Source: Castellaniella sp. S9
GTDB lineage: Bacteria; Pseudomonadota; Gammaproteobacteria; Burkholderiales; Burkholderiaceae_B
DNA length: 64,000 nucleotides
Assembly: GCF_027257175.1 (NCBI RefSeq)
Contig: NZ_JAPFGD010000010.1
Coordinates: 84,245 to 148,244, forward strand
Reading direction: 5' to 3'
Made by a program: the position numbers and the translations under genes. Below are positions 27,721 to 38,068 of the stretch, piece by piece. The stretch's first letter is position 1, and each line of letters starts with the position of its first letter. The notes under the pieces were generated by a model, which did not search any database, was not told the DNA's origin, and saw only the letters and a program-made list of their open reading frames with translations.

Positions 27721-28701
27721 ATGCGGTCCGACAGTGAATTCGACCTGATCGCCCGGTACTTCTCATGGCCGGCGCCCGCGGGCATGCTGGGCGTGGGCGA
27801 TGACTGCGCCCTGCTGCCGGTGTCGCATGGCTTCCAGATGGCCGTCAGCAGCGACATGCTGGTCGAGGGCCAGCATTTCTTTGCCGACGTCGACCCGGCC
27901 GACCTGGGATACAAGGCCCTGGCCGTCAATCTCTCCGACCTGGCGGCCATGGGCGCGCGTCCCGTGGCCTGCACGCTGGCGCTGTCGATTCCGCGCATCG
28001 ACCATGACTGGCTGAAGGCCTTCTCGGAAGGCTTCCAGACGCTGTCGCGCCAGGCGCAATGCCCCTTGGTGGGCGGCGATACCACGCGCAATCCGGCGGG
28101 CGTGGTGATCAGCGTCACCGTGATGGGCGAGGTCCGCCGCAACCATGCCCTGCGCCGCGACGCGGCCAAGGTCGGCGACGACATCTGGGTGACCGGCCAC
28201 CTGGGCTCCGCGGAACTGGCCTTGCGCATGCTGCAGGGCCGGCTGCCCGCCGACGCGGCGCGTCTGGCCGCCGCCCGCCCGGTGCTCGAGCGGCCCTGGC
28301 CGCGGCTGCGCTTTGGCCAACGGCTGGCGGGCATGGCGCATGCCGCTTTGGACATTTCCGACGGGCTGTTGCAGGACCTGGGCCACATCCTGCGCGCCAG
28401 CCAATGCGGCGCCGACCTCACGTTCGATCGCATTCCCGCCGCCCCCGTCCTGGACGGACTCGACGAGGCGCTGCGGCGCGACATGATCCTGGCGGGCGGC
28501 GATTGCTATGAACTGTGCTTCACCGCCTCGCCCAAGCGGCGCGAGCAAATCCAGGCCACGGCGCGCCTGCTGGACGTGCCGGTGTCGCGCATCGGCGTGG
28601 TGGTGCGCGGCGACGCCCTGCGGGTGCTGGATGCCGACGACAACCCGCTGCCTCACGGGCCGGGCGGCTACGACCACTTCCGGGCCGCCGGCACCCCCTG
28701 A
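27721..28701 (+). CDS. thiL: Thiamine-monophosphate kinase
   Basis: Phosphorylates thiamine phosphate to thiamine diphosphate; 326 residues. Seen: SEFDLIARYF opening, GVGDDCALL, SSDMLVEGQHF, NLSDLAAMGARP, GGDTTR and ALDISDGLLQDLGHI, the conserved metal- and ATP-binding motifs. 18 bp after nusB, in the usual nusB-thiL-pgpA order. Confidence 0.95.
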   Translation: MRSDSEFDLIARYFSWPAPAGMLGVGDDCALLPVSHGFQMAVSSDMLVEGQHFFADVDPADLGYKALAVNLSDLAAMGARPVACTLALSIPRIDHDWLKAFSEGFQTLSRQAQCPLVGGDTTRNPAGVVISVTVMGEVRRNHALRRDAAKVGDDIWVTGHLGSAELALRMLQGRLPADAARLAAARPVLERPWPRLRFGQRLAGMAHAALDISDGLLQDLGHILRASQCGADLTFDRIPAAPVLDGLDEALRRDMILAGGDCYELCFTASPKRREQIQATARLLDVPVSRIGVVVRGDALRVLDADDNPLPHGPGGYDHFRAAGTP

Positions 28702-28706
28702 CGATC

Positions 28707-29219
28707 ATGGCGCATCGGGATCCGCGCGATTCGCCCGCAGCGCCGACCGCGGCCTGGGTGTTTTCACGTCCCGACCGCCTGCTGGCATTCGGCCTGGGGG
28801 CGGGCCTGTTGCGTCCGGCGCCCGGCACCTGGGGCACCCTCATGGGCTGGCTGCTCTGGGTCGCCGTGCTGGGCCGCCTGCCCGATGCCTGGATTGCCGG
28901 CGTCCTCGTCCTGGCCTTCGCGCTGGGATGCTGGGCCTGCCAGCGCTGCGGCCGCGCGCTTGGCGCGCCGGATCACGGCGGCATGGTCTGGGACGAGGTC
29001 GTCGCCTTCTGGCTGGTCCTGTGGCTGACGCCGGGCGGCATCTGGATGCAGGCGCTGGCCTTCGTCCTGTTCCGGCTCTTCGACATCCTCAAGCCGCCGC
29101 CCGTTCGGACCTTCGACCGGCGGCTCAAGAACGGTTTCGGCGTGATGCTGGACGATATACTGGCGGCGGCCTATACGCTGCTGGTCGTGGCGGTGATCGT
29201 GCGCATGGGAGGCGGATGA
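28707..29219 (+). CDS. pgpA: Phosphatidylglycerophosphatase A
   Basis: Membrane phosphatase making phosphatidylglycerol; 170 residues. Seen: FGLGAGLLRPAPGTWGTL (family signature), HGGMVWDEVVAFW with the catalytic acids, RLFDILKPPP and NGFGVMLDDILAA, plus three or four hydrophobic segments. It begins 5 bp after thiL and overlaps the pncC start. Confidence 0.94.
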   Translation: MAHRDPRDSPAAPTAAWVFSRPDRLLAFGLGAGLLRPAPGTWGTLMGWLLWVAVLGRLPDAWIAGVLVLAFALGCWACQRCGRALGAPDHGGMVWDEVVAFWLVLWLTPGGIWMQALAFVLFRLFDILKPPPVRTFDRRLKNGFGVMLDDILAAAYTLLVVAVIVRMGGG

Positions 29220-29725
29220 TGGGCAACAGGGAACTCGAAACTCTCGCGGGCGAGGTCGGCGCGGCATTGCGGGCCGCAGGCTGGGTCTGCGCCTGCGCGG
29301 AATCCTGCACCGGCGGGCTGCTGGCGGCGGCCCTCACCGCGCGGCCGGGCTCCAGCGCCTGGTTCGATCGCGGCTTCGTGACCTACAGCAATGCCGCCAA
29401 GGTCGAGCAATTGCGCGTCGGCAACGATACGCTGGAGCGTTTCGGCGCCGTCAGCGAGGAAACCGCGATGGAAATGGCAGCGGGCGTGCTGGCCACCGCG
29501 CGCGGCGCCCACCTGGCGCTGTCCACCACCGGGATCGCCGGGCCGGACGGCGCCACGCCGGGCAAGCCCGTCGGCATGGTGTGCTTCGGCGTCGCGCGGC
29601 GCGCCGGGCCTGGAATCGTCACGCGCGCCGTCACCCATGTCTTCGAAGGCGACCGCGAGGCCGTTCGCCAGGGTGCCGTGACCTTCGCCTTGCGGCTGGC
29701 CCTGCAGGACATCAAGCAGGCTTGA
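29219..29725 (+). CDS. pncC: Nicotinamide-nucleotide amidohydrolase (CinA C-terminal domain)
   Basis: Converts NMN to nicotinate mononucleotide for NAD recycling. 168 residues, the stand-alone CinA C-terminal domain: CAESCTGGLL with the catalytic Ser, GSSAWFDRGFVTYSNAAK, and TTGIAGPDGAT. Two adjacent ATGs (29216 and 29219) exist; the second is preferred because GGAGG lies 6 bases before it. Last gene of the ribBX operon, converging on pyrF. Confidence 0.93.
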   Translation: MGNRELETLAGEVGAALRAAGWVCACAESCTGGLLAAALTARPGSSAWFDRGFVTYSNAAKVEQLRVGNDTLERFGAVSEETAMEMAAGVLATARGAHLALSTTGIAGPDGATPGKPVGMVCFGVARRAGPGIVTRAVTHVFEGDREAVRQGAVTFALRLALQDIKQA

Positions 29726-29748
29726 GGCGCCGCGCCGTCCTGCCGGCC

Positions 29749-30576
29749 TCAGTGCCCGTCGATCAGCGCCAGCCGGATGGCGCTGCGCGTGGCGCGGGCC
29801 GCCTTGGCCGCCGCCTCGGTCCAGTCCTCGCCCCGGCCGGCATACAGGATGGCGCGCGACGAATTGATCATCATGCCCCGGCCCGCCGGCGTGCGGCCCG
29901 CACGGACCGTGGCGCGGATATCGCCGCCCTGGGCGCCGATGCCCGGCACCAGCAGCGGCATGTCGCCCACGCGCTGGCGCACCAGGCCGATCTCCTCAGG
30001 ATAGGTGGCGCCCACCACCAGGGCGCACTGGCCCGTCGTGTTCCACACCCGCGCCACCTGGTCGGCCAGGTGCAGGTACAGGGGGGTGCCATTGGCCAGC
30101 CGCATGTCCTGCAGGTCGGCGCCGCCGACGTTGGAAGTGCGGCACAGGATGATGACGCCCCGGTCGCCGTAGTCCAGGTAGGGCTGGATCGAGTCCCGCC
30201 CCATGTAGGGGTTCACGGTCACCGCGTCGGCACCGTAGCGCTCGTAGGCCTCGCGCGCATATTGGGCCGCCGTGCTGCCGATGTCGCCGCGCTTGGCGTC
30301 CAGCACGATGGGCAGTGCCGGATGATGCTCGCGGATGTGGCGGCACAGGTCCAGCAGCTGGTCTTCGGCCCCTTGCGCGGCGAAATAGGCGATTTGCGGC
30401 TTGAAGCCGCAGGCGTAGGGCGCCGTGGCGTCCACGATCGCGCGGCAGAACTCGAACACCGCGTCCGGCCGCCCCGCAAGTTCCGCCGGCAATCGTTGTG
30501 GATCGGGGTCCAGGCCCACCATCAGCAATGAATCCTGGGTTTCCCAGGCGCGATTCAGTTTTTCGATGAAGTTCAT
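29749..30576 (-). CDS. pyrF: Orotidine 5'-phosphate decarboxylase (type 2)
   Basis: Final step of UMP synthesis. 275 residues, the length of the PyrF type 2 subfamily. Seen: LMVGLDPD near 19-26, FKPQIAYF, the catalytic [27 protein letters not shown] and [10 protein letters not shown]. The start ATG at 30576 is followed by typical [10 protein letters not shown]. Confidence 0.95.
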   Translation of the reverse strand: MNFIEKLNRAWETQDSLLMVGLDPDPQRLPAELAGRPDAVFEFCRAIVDATAPYACGFKPQIAYFAAQGAEDQLLDLCRHIREHHPALPIVLDAKRGDIGSTAAQYAREAYERYGADAVTVNPYMGRDSIQPYLDYGDRGVIILCRTSNVGGADLQDMRLANGTPLYLHLADQVARVWNTTGQCALVVGATYPEEIGLVRQRVGDMPLLVPGIGAQGGDIRATVRAGRTPAGRGMMINSSRAILYAGRGEDWTEAAAKAARATRSAIRLALIDGH

Positions 30577-30635
30577 GTCGGGCGGTGATCGGTATCGATC
30601 GGTTGGCGGTTGATGAGGGATGCGCGCCGTGCCGT

Positions 30636-31025
30636 TCAGGCCGGCCACCAGCGCGGGACCAGGATGGACATCCAGACCGCCCCCGTCAGCAGCAGCGTCA
30701 ACAGCACCGCCGCGCTGCCCAGGTCCTTGGCCCGGCCCAGCAGCGGATGATGGTCCGCGCTGACGGCATCGGCCAAGGCCTCGATGGCTGAATTGACCAG
30801 CTCGACCACCAGCACCAGCACCAGCATGCCGGCCAGCAGCAGGCGTTCGGTGGTGGAATTGCCCAGCCACAGGCCCAGCGGGATCAGTATGGCGGACAGC
30901 GCGACCTCCTGGCGGAACGCCGCCTCATGGCGCCACGCCGCACCCAGCCCCTGCAGCGAATAGCCGAAGGCGCGCACGATGCGGATCAGGCCGCCGGTGC
31001 TCTTGTAGGGTGAGGATTGGGTCAT
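30636..31025 (-). CDS. dgkA: Diacylglycerol/undecaprenol kinase
   Basis: Small trimeric membrane kinase of 129 residues with three helices. Seen: [15 protein letters not shown] and the catalytic [17 protein letters not shown], followed by [16 protein letters not shown]. It recycles diacylglycerol (DgkA type); undecaprenol as substrate cannot be excluded. Same strand as pyrF, 59 bp upstream of it. Confidence 0.93.
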   Translation of the reverse strand: MTQSSPYKSTGGLIRIVRAFGYSLQGLGAAWRHEAAFRQEVALSAILIPLGLWLGNSTTERLLLAGMLVLVLVVELVNSAIEALADAVSADHHPLLGRAKDLGSAAVLLTLLLTGAVWMSILVPRWWPA

Positions 31026-31151
31026 GATGGCGCCGATGGGGGACGTGTCGGCATTGTAATGGAAGGGGGGCGGTGGCACGGCGCCCAGATTCTAGGGCGC
31101 TGCTGTGAAGGCTTCGTTGCGTTGCGCGGATCGTCGCGAATGCTCGCGACG

Positions 31152-33260
31152 TCAGCTCAGCGTGATGTCGGCGGTGCTGGCCGGTTCGCCGTAGATCATG
31201 ACGAATGCATCGCTGCCTCCCGGCAGGCTTGCGCTGCCGTTGCCTTCCACGAACTTCAGCGCCTGCCACTGGTCATCGTACAGCCGCCAGGCGCGTGCGC
31301 CTGCCACGGTCAGTGCGGTGGCGGTGGTGCTCAGTTTGCGAGGCTCGGAGTAGCCCTCGGCTCCCATGACGATGGCTGTCGTCGTGCCTGTCGGCACCGT
31401 GGGAATGGTGCCCACGGGCCGATAGCGATAGCCGCCGAAGACCAGCCATTCTTCGCCCCCTTGCGACTCTACGATCAACTCGTACAGGTCGCGGCCGAAG
31501 TTCACCGGGATCTTCATGAACTGGCGGGTGCGTTCGTCAGTATCCGGCAGCAGCGGTTGGCGTCCGTCGATTTGCACATATCCCGGCAGTTCGGTGATGT
31601 CGCTCAGGACCACCCCGGGCGAGTCGGTACTGAGCATGGTCGAGGATTCATGCTCGTTGACCAGTACCCAGCGTTTGCCCACCCGACCCTGCCAAGCCGC
31701 CGGGAGGGCTGGTGCAGCGGCAATCTGCTGGCCGTATGGCATGGAATTCCAGTAATGGCTGCCCTTGTTTGCAAAGCGCATGATCAGATAGCGGTAGGGG
31801 CCGCTGTCGGCGATACGAAAAGACCGGGGCGAGCCCTCGGCGGAAAACCAGCCGTCCTCGCGCAGGCGCAGCCCGGCGGCAACCGTCGTCCAGCCGCCGG
31901 ACTCGTAGCGCGCCAGCGTGACCGAGCCATCCCCGTTCTTGACCGCCCGGCTGACACCCTCGAAGCTGCCGTAGTACCCTGCAATGGCGTCGAGCGCCGC
32001 GTCGCTGGCCGTCACCGCCGGAGAAAGCGTCGTTGGCAGGGCTTGCGGCAATTGCGGCAGCAGCCGCTTGTCGACCAGGGCGTGCAGCAGGATGCGTTCG
32101 GCCAGGGCGCCTGCGCCGTAGGCCAGGCTGGTGCCGGTGATCATCACGGCCAGCCCGGCCTCGGGCATCACGAAAAAGTCGCTGCCGAAAAATGTCGTGC
32201 CGCCGTTTTTTTCCCAACACGCAAAGCCGACTGCGCGCAGGCCGGGGTGGTCGGCATTGTCCCACCCCAGGCCCCATTTCCATTGCGGGGTCGGATTCAG
32301 CGTGACGCCGGTCGTCTGGTCGCGGCCCATTTCCGCCACGGCCGGGGCCGATAGAATCCGCCGGCCCTTGAACTCGCCCTGCTGCAGGAACATCAAGGCC
32401 AGGTTCATCATCTCGGTGGGCGTGCTGCTCAGGCCGCCGGTGCCGTAGGCATTGACGTATTCCTGTCCTTGATCGACGCCCATGAAGCGCGCGTGCGCAA
32501 CGCTGCCGGCGGGATAATGGGCCAGGGGAAAGCGGCTGAGGTCCATGCCCAGCGGCTGCAGGATTTCCTGGGAGACAAAGACCGCGTAGGATTTTCCGCT
32601 GACGGCCTCGACGACGCGTTCGGCCATGGTGAAGCCGTCGTTGCAATACACGGCCAGCTCGCCCGGTGTGTGCTTCAGATGCTCGCCGGCCAGTACGGTC
32701 TGCGTACGGCGGGCGTAGCCCGGCAAGGGTTGGAACGAGAATATATCGTTGTAGTTCGCCCCCGGGAATCCCGACGTGTGGCTCAGCAGCATGCGGACCG
32801 TCACGTTCGCGTACTCCGGCGACAGCATCAGGAAATCGTGCACGTAGGTATCGACCGGCTTGTCCAGGTCGACCTGGCCGCGATCCACCAGGATCATCAC
32901 TGCCAGGGCGACGAAGACTTTGCTGACCGAGCCGATGTTATATAGGGTGTTGACTCCGGCGGGCTGGCGGCTGGTGTCGTCGATCGTGCCGAAGGCCTGT
33001 TGCCAGACGAGGCGCGGGCCGTCGATCAAGGCCACCGAAACCGACGAGGTGTCCGTGTCGCCCATGGCCTGGACGATCGCGGCCTGGCCGTCCCGGATGG
33101 TGGCCGAATAGTCGACCTGGCCGGCGCCGGAATCGGAATTGTCGCAGGCCGCCAGCGGCCCCAGCATCGATCCTGCCAGTGCGGCTTGCAGGACGCCGCG
33201 GCGTCGCGGCGAGGCCGGGGCTGCGAGGTCATGAACGCGTGGACTGTCGTCGGCGGCCAT
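31152..33260 (-). CDS. Beta-lactamase-fold serine hydrolase lipoprotein with long C-terminal extension
   Basis: 702 residues. A twin-arginine-like stretch SPRRRGVLQ (17-25) precedes a lipobox LAAC with Cys39, suggesting a lipidated, possibly Tat-exported protein. The catalytic domain (about 50-430) carries SVSK with Ser111 and Lys114, YCN at 205-207, and HTSG, as in class C beta-lactamases, D-aminopeptidases and esterases of the Beta-lactamase family. The last ~270 residues match nothing I recognise. Ribosome site AGGAGG before the ATG at 33260. Substrate unknown; resistance should not be assumed. Confidence 0.85.
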   Translation of the reverse strand: MAADDSPRVHDLAAPASPRRRGVLQAALAGSMLGPLAACDNSDSGAGQVDYSATIRDGQAAIVQAMGDTDTSSVSVALIDGPRLVWQQAFGTIDDTSRQPAGVNTLYNIGSVSKVFVALAVMILVDRGQVDLDKPVDTYVHDFLMLSPEYANVTVRMLLSHTSGFPGANYNDIFSFQPLPGYARRTQTVLAGEHLKHTPGELAVYCNDGFTMAERVVEAVSGKSYAVFVSQEILQPLGMDLSRFPLAHYPAGSVAHARFMGVDQGQEYVNAYGTGGLSSTPTEMMNLALMFLQQGEFKGRRILSAPAVAEMGRDQTTGVTLNPTPQWKWGLGWDNADHPGLRAVGFACWEKNGGTTFFGSDFFVMPEAGLAVMITGTSLAYGAGALAERILLHALVDKRLLPQLPQALPTTLSPAVTASDAALDAIAGYYGSFEGVSRAVKNGDGSVTLARYESGGWTTVAAGLRLREDGWFSAEGSPRSFRIADSGPYRYLIMRFANKGSHYWNSMPYGQQIAAAPALPAAWQGRVGKRWVLVNEHESSTMLSTDSPGVVLSDITELPGYVQIDGRQPLLPDTDERTRQFMKIPVNFGRDLYELIVESQGGEEWLVFGGYRYRPVGTIPTVPTGTTTAIVMGAEGYSEPRKLSTTATALTVAGARAWRLYDDQWQALKFVEGNGSASLPGGSDAFVMIYGEPASTADITLS

Positions 33261-33358
33261 GAGACCTCCTGTTTGAGGTTTGAAATGAAAAGTGTATAGA
33301 TCGTAGCATTCGTGACAGCCATGCCACAACGGGCGTGCGTGGGGCCGGCGGCGCAATG

Positions 33359-33397
33359 AAAAAAAAACCCCCGGCGCGGTGATCGCGTCGGGGGTTT
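33359..33397 (-). terminator. Intrinsic terminator of groESL
   Basis: On the minus strand a 14-bp stem (33384-33397 with 33365-33378, one G-U) closes a 5-base loop and is followed by nine T. It separates groL from the downstream lipoprotein gene. Confidence 0.9.
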
Positions 33398-33454
33398 GCC
33401 TGGGTACTGCCGGGTTGCGGCCGATGCACAGGCATCGGCCGCGGCGGGAAAGGC

Positions 33455-35137
<1,683 letters not shown>

Positions 35138-35425
35138 TTACTGGATCACGGCGAGGATTTCGTCCTCGCGGATGACGAGGACTTCGTCGCCATCGACCTT
35201 GACGGACTGACCGGCATACTTGCCGAACAGCACCTTGTCGCCGACCTTCACGTCGACGGGCAGGACCTTGCCGTCCTCGGTGCGCTTGCCGGGGCCGACG
35301 GCCAGGACTTCACCTTGGTCGGGCTTCTCGGCCGCGCTGTCAGGGATGACGATACCCGAGGCCGTGGTGCGCTCGTTGTCCAGACGCTTGACGATCACGC
35401 GATCGTGCAAAGGACGCAGTGCCAT
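35138..35425 (-). CDS. groS: Co-chaperonin GroES
   Basis: 95-residue lid of the chaperonin. Seen: [11 protein letters not shown] start, the mobile loop [14 protein letters not shown] that contacts GroEL, and [18 protein letters not shown]. First gene of the operon. Confidence 0.98.
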   Translation of the reverse strand: MALRPLHDRVIVKRLDNERTTASGIVIPDSAAEKPDQGEVLAVGPGKRTEDGKVLPVDVKVGDKVLFGKYAGQSVKVDGDEVLVIREDEILAVIQ

Positions 35426-35497
35426 GGAGGAACTCCTAGAAAGAATTGAAGGAAAAACGAAAAAGCGCGGGGGATGCCGAGCCGCGCGAGGCGCTTG

Positions 35498-35524
35498 TTA
35501 GCACTCATCCCCGTCGAGTGCTAA
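35498..35524 (-). promoter_or_regulatory. CIRCE element (HrcA operator)
   Basis: TTAGCACTC (35498-35506), 9-base spacer, GAGTGCTAA (35516-35524): a perfect match to the CIRCE consensus, about 75 bp before groS. HrcA binds it and represses until heat shock. hrcA itself is not in the window. Confidence 0.97.
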
Positions 35525-35551
35525 TTATAGGGACGATGTGCGGAGTTTCAA
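35524..35551 (-). promoter_or_regulatory. groESL promoter
   Basis: Reading on the minus strand: TTGAAA (35551-35546), 16 bases, TATAAT (35529-35524), abutting CIRCE. The same bases read CTTGAAA-N14-CCCTATAAT, which also resembles a sigma32 promoter, so housekeeping and heat-shock polymerases could share it. Confidence 0.8.
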
Positions 35552-35647
35552 GGGGGTGGGGGGTTCAGCGGAGGGGGATTTATATGTATCTAATTGAAAC
35601 ATTTTGTGTGGCCGGCGCTGATTCTCGAGGATGCATGACGCTTCGGC

Positions 35648-36112
35648 TCACGCCGGCTTGAACACCATCAGGTAAAAGATGGCGAGAAAGGCCCCGAGGG
35701 CCGGGAATCCGAGGATGAACCAGGCGCGAAAGTAGCGCCTGAACTCAGCCGACAGGCCCTGCCCGGCTCGCAGGCTTGCCGCGGCGCTGTCACGCATCAG
35801 GATTTGCAGGCGCACGACCGGCACCCAGCAGGCGATCGCCACGGCATACAGTGCGATCGACCAGGCCAGCCATGGCGTGTCGAGGGGAATCCGCAACAGG
35901 CGTACGAGGTACCACCCCGTGAGCGGCTGGGCGATCGCGGTGGTGGCGGTGAACAACCAGTCGGCCGTCACGACATGGCGGGCGACGGTCGCCACGATGC
36001 GCGTGTCGCCGCTTCGCACCACGCACAGCAGATAGAAGGCAGTGCCGACTCCGGTGCCGAACAGCAGGGTCGAAGACAGAATGTGCAGAAGCTTGAGGAC
36101 CAGGTATTCCAT
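35648..36112 (-). CDS. DUF2269 membrane protein
   Basis: 154-residue protein with four hydrophobic helices (near 5-28, 45-70, 78-100, 128-150) and the DUF2269 pattern: LKLLHILSSTLLFGTGVGTAF at the start, a central WLAWSIALY segment and a final FLAIFYLMVFKPA. Function unknown. It overlaps the SDR-DoxX stop by one base (TGATG), and so is coupled to it. Confidence 0.82.
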   Translation of the reverse strand: MEYLVLKLLHILSSTLLFGTGVGTAFYLLCVVRSGDTRIVATVARHVVTADWLFTATTAIAQPLTGWYLVRLLRIPLDTPWLAWSIALYAVAIACWVPVVRLQILMRDSAAASLRAGQGLSAEFRRYFRAWFILGFPALGAFLAIFYLMVFKPA

Positions 36113-37263
36113 CAGTCTCCTGTCCGGGAATCATGAAGGTAGAGCAGGCCCAGCACGGCGAGGATAGGCAGGTTTTTGGTGATGGGACCAAAAGGGTGCA
36201 GCCAGTGCTCGGGCAACTGAATGGTGATGATCAACATGTAGACCAGCACGAGGCATGCCTGCGCGAGCCATAGCAGGCGGGCGCGGCGTCCTCGCCAGGC
36301 CAGCGTCAGGATACCGAAGGCCAGGTCCAGGCTTGCGGCGCCATAGAGCGCGGCCGGTGCCAGTGCCGCCGGCATGCCCGCCTGCAGCAGCAGCGCCAGG
36401 CTGTCATGGACGGGATAGAGGCCGAACGACACGGCCGCCGTCCATAGCCAGACCAGCGCGAGGCTGAGGCGCAGGACCGGCGTGATGTTCTGCGATATGG
36501 CGAGCGCCCGGGCGCCCGCCCGGTCCTCGCGCCGCACGAAATCGCGGGGCGGCATCGGTGCGCGGCCCAGCAGGCGCGCAAAGGCCGCCGGATCGGCGGT
36601 GTTGCCGCGCGCCAGCATGGCCAGGCTGTCGCGGTTGAACAGGCGGCTGCCGGATGCGCCCGCCAGCCAGACCGCGGCGCGCGCCGCCGCCCGCGGCATC
36701 GCCACGATCCATTGGGAGCCGGCCATGCCGAGCCCGGTGCGCAACGCGGCCAGGTAATCGCGCAGCATGATCGGCCGGGGACCGCAGAAGGCCACGGTCC
36801 GGGTGCCGCGCGTGGGCGCATCCAGCAGCGCGACGATGCCATCCACGACGTCATCGACATGCACTGGCTGGATGGCTTGCGTGCCTCCGTCCGGCAGGGC
36901 CAGCGCCGGCAGCACGGCGAGCCGATCGAACAGCCTCGCGCTGGCCCCGTCCTTGCCGTAGACCAGGGAGGGCTGGACGATGAAGGCCGGCATGCCGGCT
37001 TCTCGCAGCACATCGTCGGCCGCTCTCTTGCTCAGGTGAAAGTCCGTGCGCGCCCCCGAGTCCGCGCCCAGCGCGGAGAACTGGATGACGCGGATGCCGC
37101 GGCGGCGCGCGGCGGCAAAGAGAGCGGCCGGCGCCTGTACGTGGACCCGCTCGTAATCCTCAATGGCGGCCGCCTGGAGCTGGCGGCGCTGGCGTATCGG
37201 CGCCGGAAGCGGGGTTGACGGCATCCTGCGGCGACACGGCGCCAAGCCGAGGGCGGCGGTCAA
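36112..37263 (-). CDS. SDR-DoxX fusion protein lacking the Rossmann start (probably 5'-truncated)
   Basis: Up to 383 residues. From about residue 35 it follows NAD(P)H-binding SDR proteins of the NmrA/atypical type (HVQAPAALFAAARRRGIRVIQFSALGAD, HLSKRAADDVL, QPSLVYG) and ends in a four-helix DoxX-like region (about 265-380). The N-terminal ~70 residues carrying the GxxGxxG nucleotide motif are missing: the frame reaches back only to a TTG at 37263 that overlaps the amidase stop, and the first 34 residues are Arg/Pro/Gln-rich junk-like sequence without a good ribosome site. Either a remnant or a cofactor-free derivative. Confidence 0.65.
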   Translation of the reverse strand: MTAALGLAPCRRRMPSTPLPAPIRQRRQLQAAAIEDYERVHVQAPAALFAAARRRGIRVIQFSALGADSGARTDFHLSKRAADDVLREAGMPAFIVQPSLVYGKDGASARLFDRLAVLPALALPDGGTQAIQPVHVDDVVDGIVALLDAPTRGTRTVAFCGPRPIMLRDYLAALRTGLGMAGSQWIVAMPRAAARAAVWLAGASGSRLFNRDSLAMLARGNTADPAAFARLLGRAPMPPRDFVRREDRAGARALAISQNITPVLRLSLALVWLWTAAVSFGLYPVHDSLALLLQAGMPAALAPAALYGAASLDLAFGILTLAWRGRRARLLWLAQACLVLVYMLIITIQLPEHWLHPFGPITKNLPILAVLGLLYLHDSRTGD

Positions 37264-37946
37264 TCGAGACAGGCATGCGCCCCGCGGGCGATCGCCGTTG
37301 CCAGGCCTCGAATGGTTTTGGGCTGCGCGAGGCGAGCCTCCTCGGCGGGGTTGACGATGACCCCCGCCTCGATCAGGACGGCCGGCATGCGCGCGCTATG
37401 CAGCACCACCAGGCCGTCGTATCGGTGCACGCCACGGCGGCGGTCCAGAAACGGCCGGTTCTCGCCGGCAATCGGCTCGGCGTGATAGGCGGAGGGGTGC
37501 TCTCCGGCCTCTCGCAGCGCCTCGCCGATGGCTTGCGCGCAGCGCAGGCTGCGCACGGGCTGCGGATTGCGCATGGAGACAAAGACCGAATAGCCGGCGA
37601 ATTCGCCCTGGCGGCCGGCGTCGATGTACCGCGGCTGGATGGAGTCATGGTGGATGGACACGAACAGGTCGGCGTCCGGCGCAACCGCCGGGCGTGCGGC
37701 CAGCGCGATGCCATCCTCCCCCGGGACGATCCGCGTCACCCGATCGCCGAGGGCCGCCAGGGCGCGGGCCAGCGCGGCGGCCAGGTCCCGGTTGTACAGG
37801 TACTCGGCCCGTCCGCTTGCGGCGCGCGCGCCCGACTGTCCCGGCGTATGGCCCACGTCCACCAGGATATGCGCCGCCCGGGCCGGCAGGGCGCAGCACA
37901 GCATCAGCAAGGCGCAGGACGGCAGGTGCCGGCGGCGACCGATCAT
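37260..37946 (-). CDS. N-acetylmuramoyl-L-alanine amidase (Amidase_3)
   Basis: 228-residue periplasmic zinc amidase that cleaves the peptide from glycan in peptidoglycan. A Sec signal peptide (MIGRRRHLPS... cut near ARA-A, residue ~24) precedes the Amidase_3 domain: DVGHTPG (first His), GRAEYLYN with the Glu ligand, VSIHHDS (second His) and LIEAGVIVN (catalytic Glu). The ATG at 37946 has AGGAAG upstream; an earlier frame would spoil the signal peptide. No AMIN localisation domain. Confidence 0.88.
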   Translation of the reverse strand: MIGRRRHLPSCALLMLCCALPARAAHILVDVGHTPGQSGARAASGRAEYLYNRDLAAALARALAALGDRVTRIVPGEDGIALAARPAVAPDADLFVSIHHDSIQPRYIDAGRQGEFAGYSVFVSMRNPQPVRSLRCAQAIGEALREAGEHPSAYHAEPIAGENRPFLDRRRGVHRYDGLVVLHSARMPAVLIEAGVIVNPAEEARLAQPKTIRGLATAIARGAHACLD

Positions 37947-38068
37947 GGCATCTTCCTGGCAGGGTACCGATGAGGACACCAGTCTAAAGTGTTGGACGGC
38001 CCTATGGGAATATTGCAGCCGGACCGCTCGGCCGGAAGCCGGGGGCCGCGTAGGCCCGGCGGCACACG

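Noticed and set aside
31152..33260. Calling the beta-lactamase-fold gene an antibiotic-resistance gene
   Set aside because: The motifs are shared with esterases and D-aminopeptidases, and the size and extension do not fit a known AmpC.
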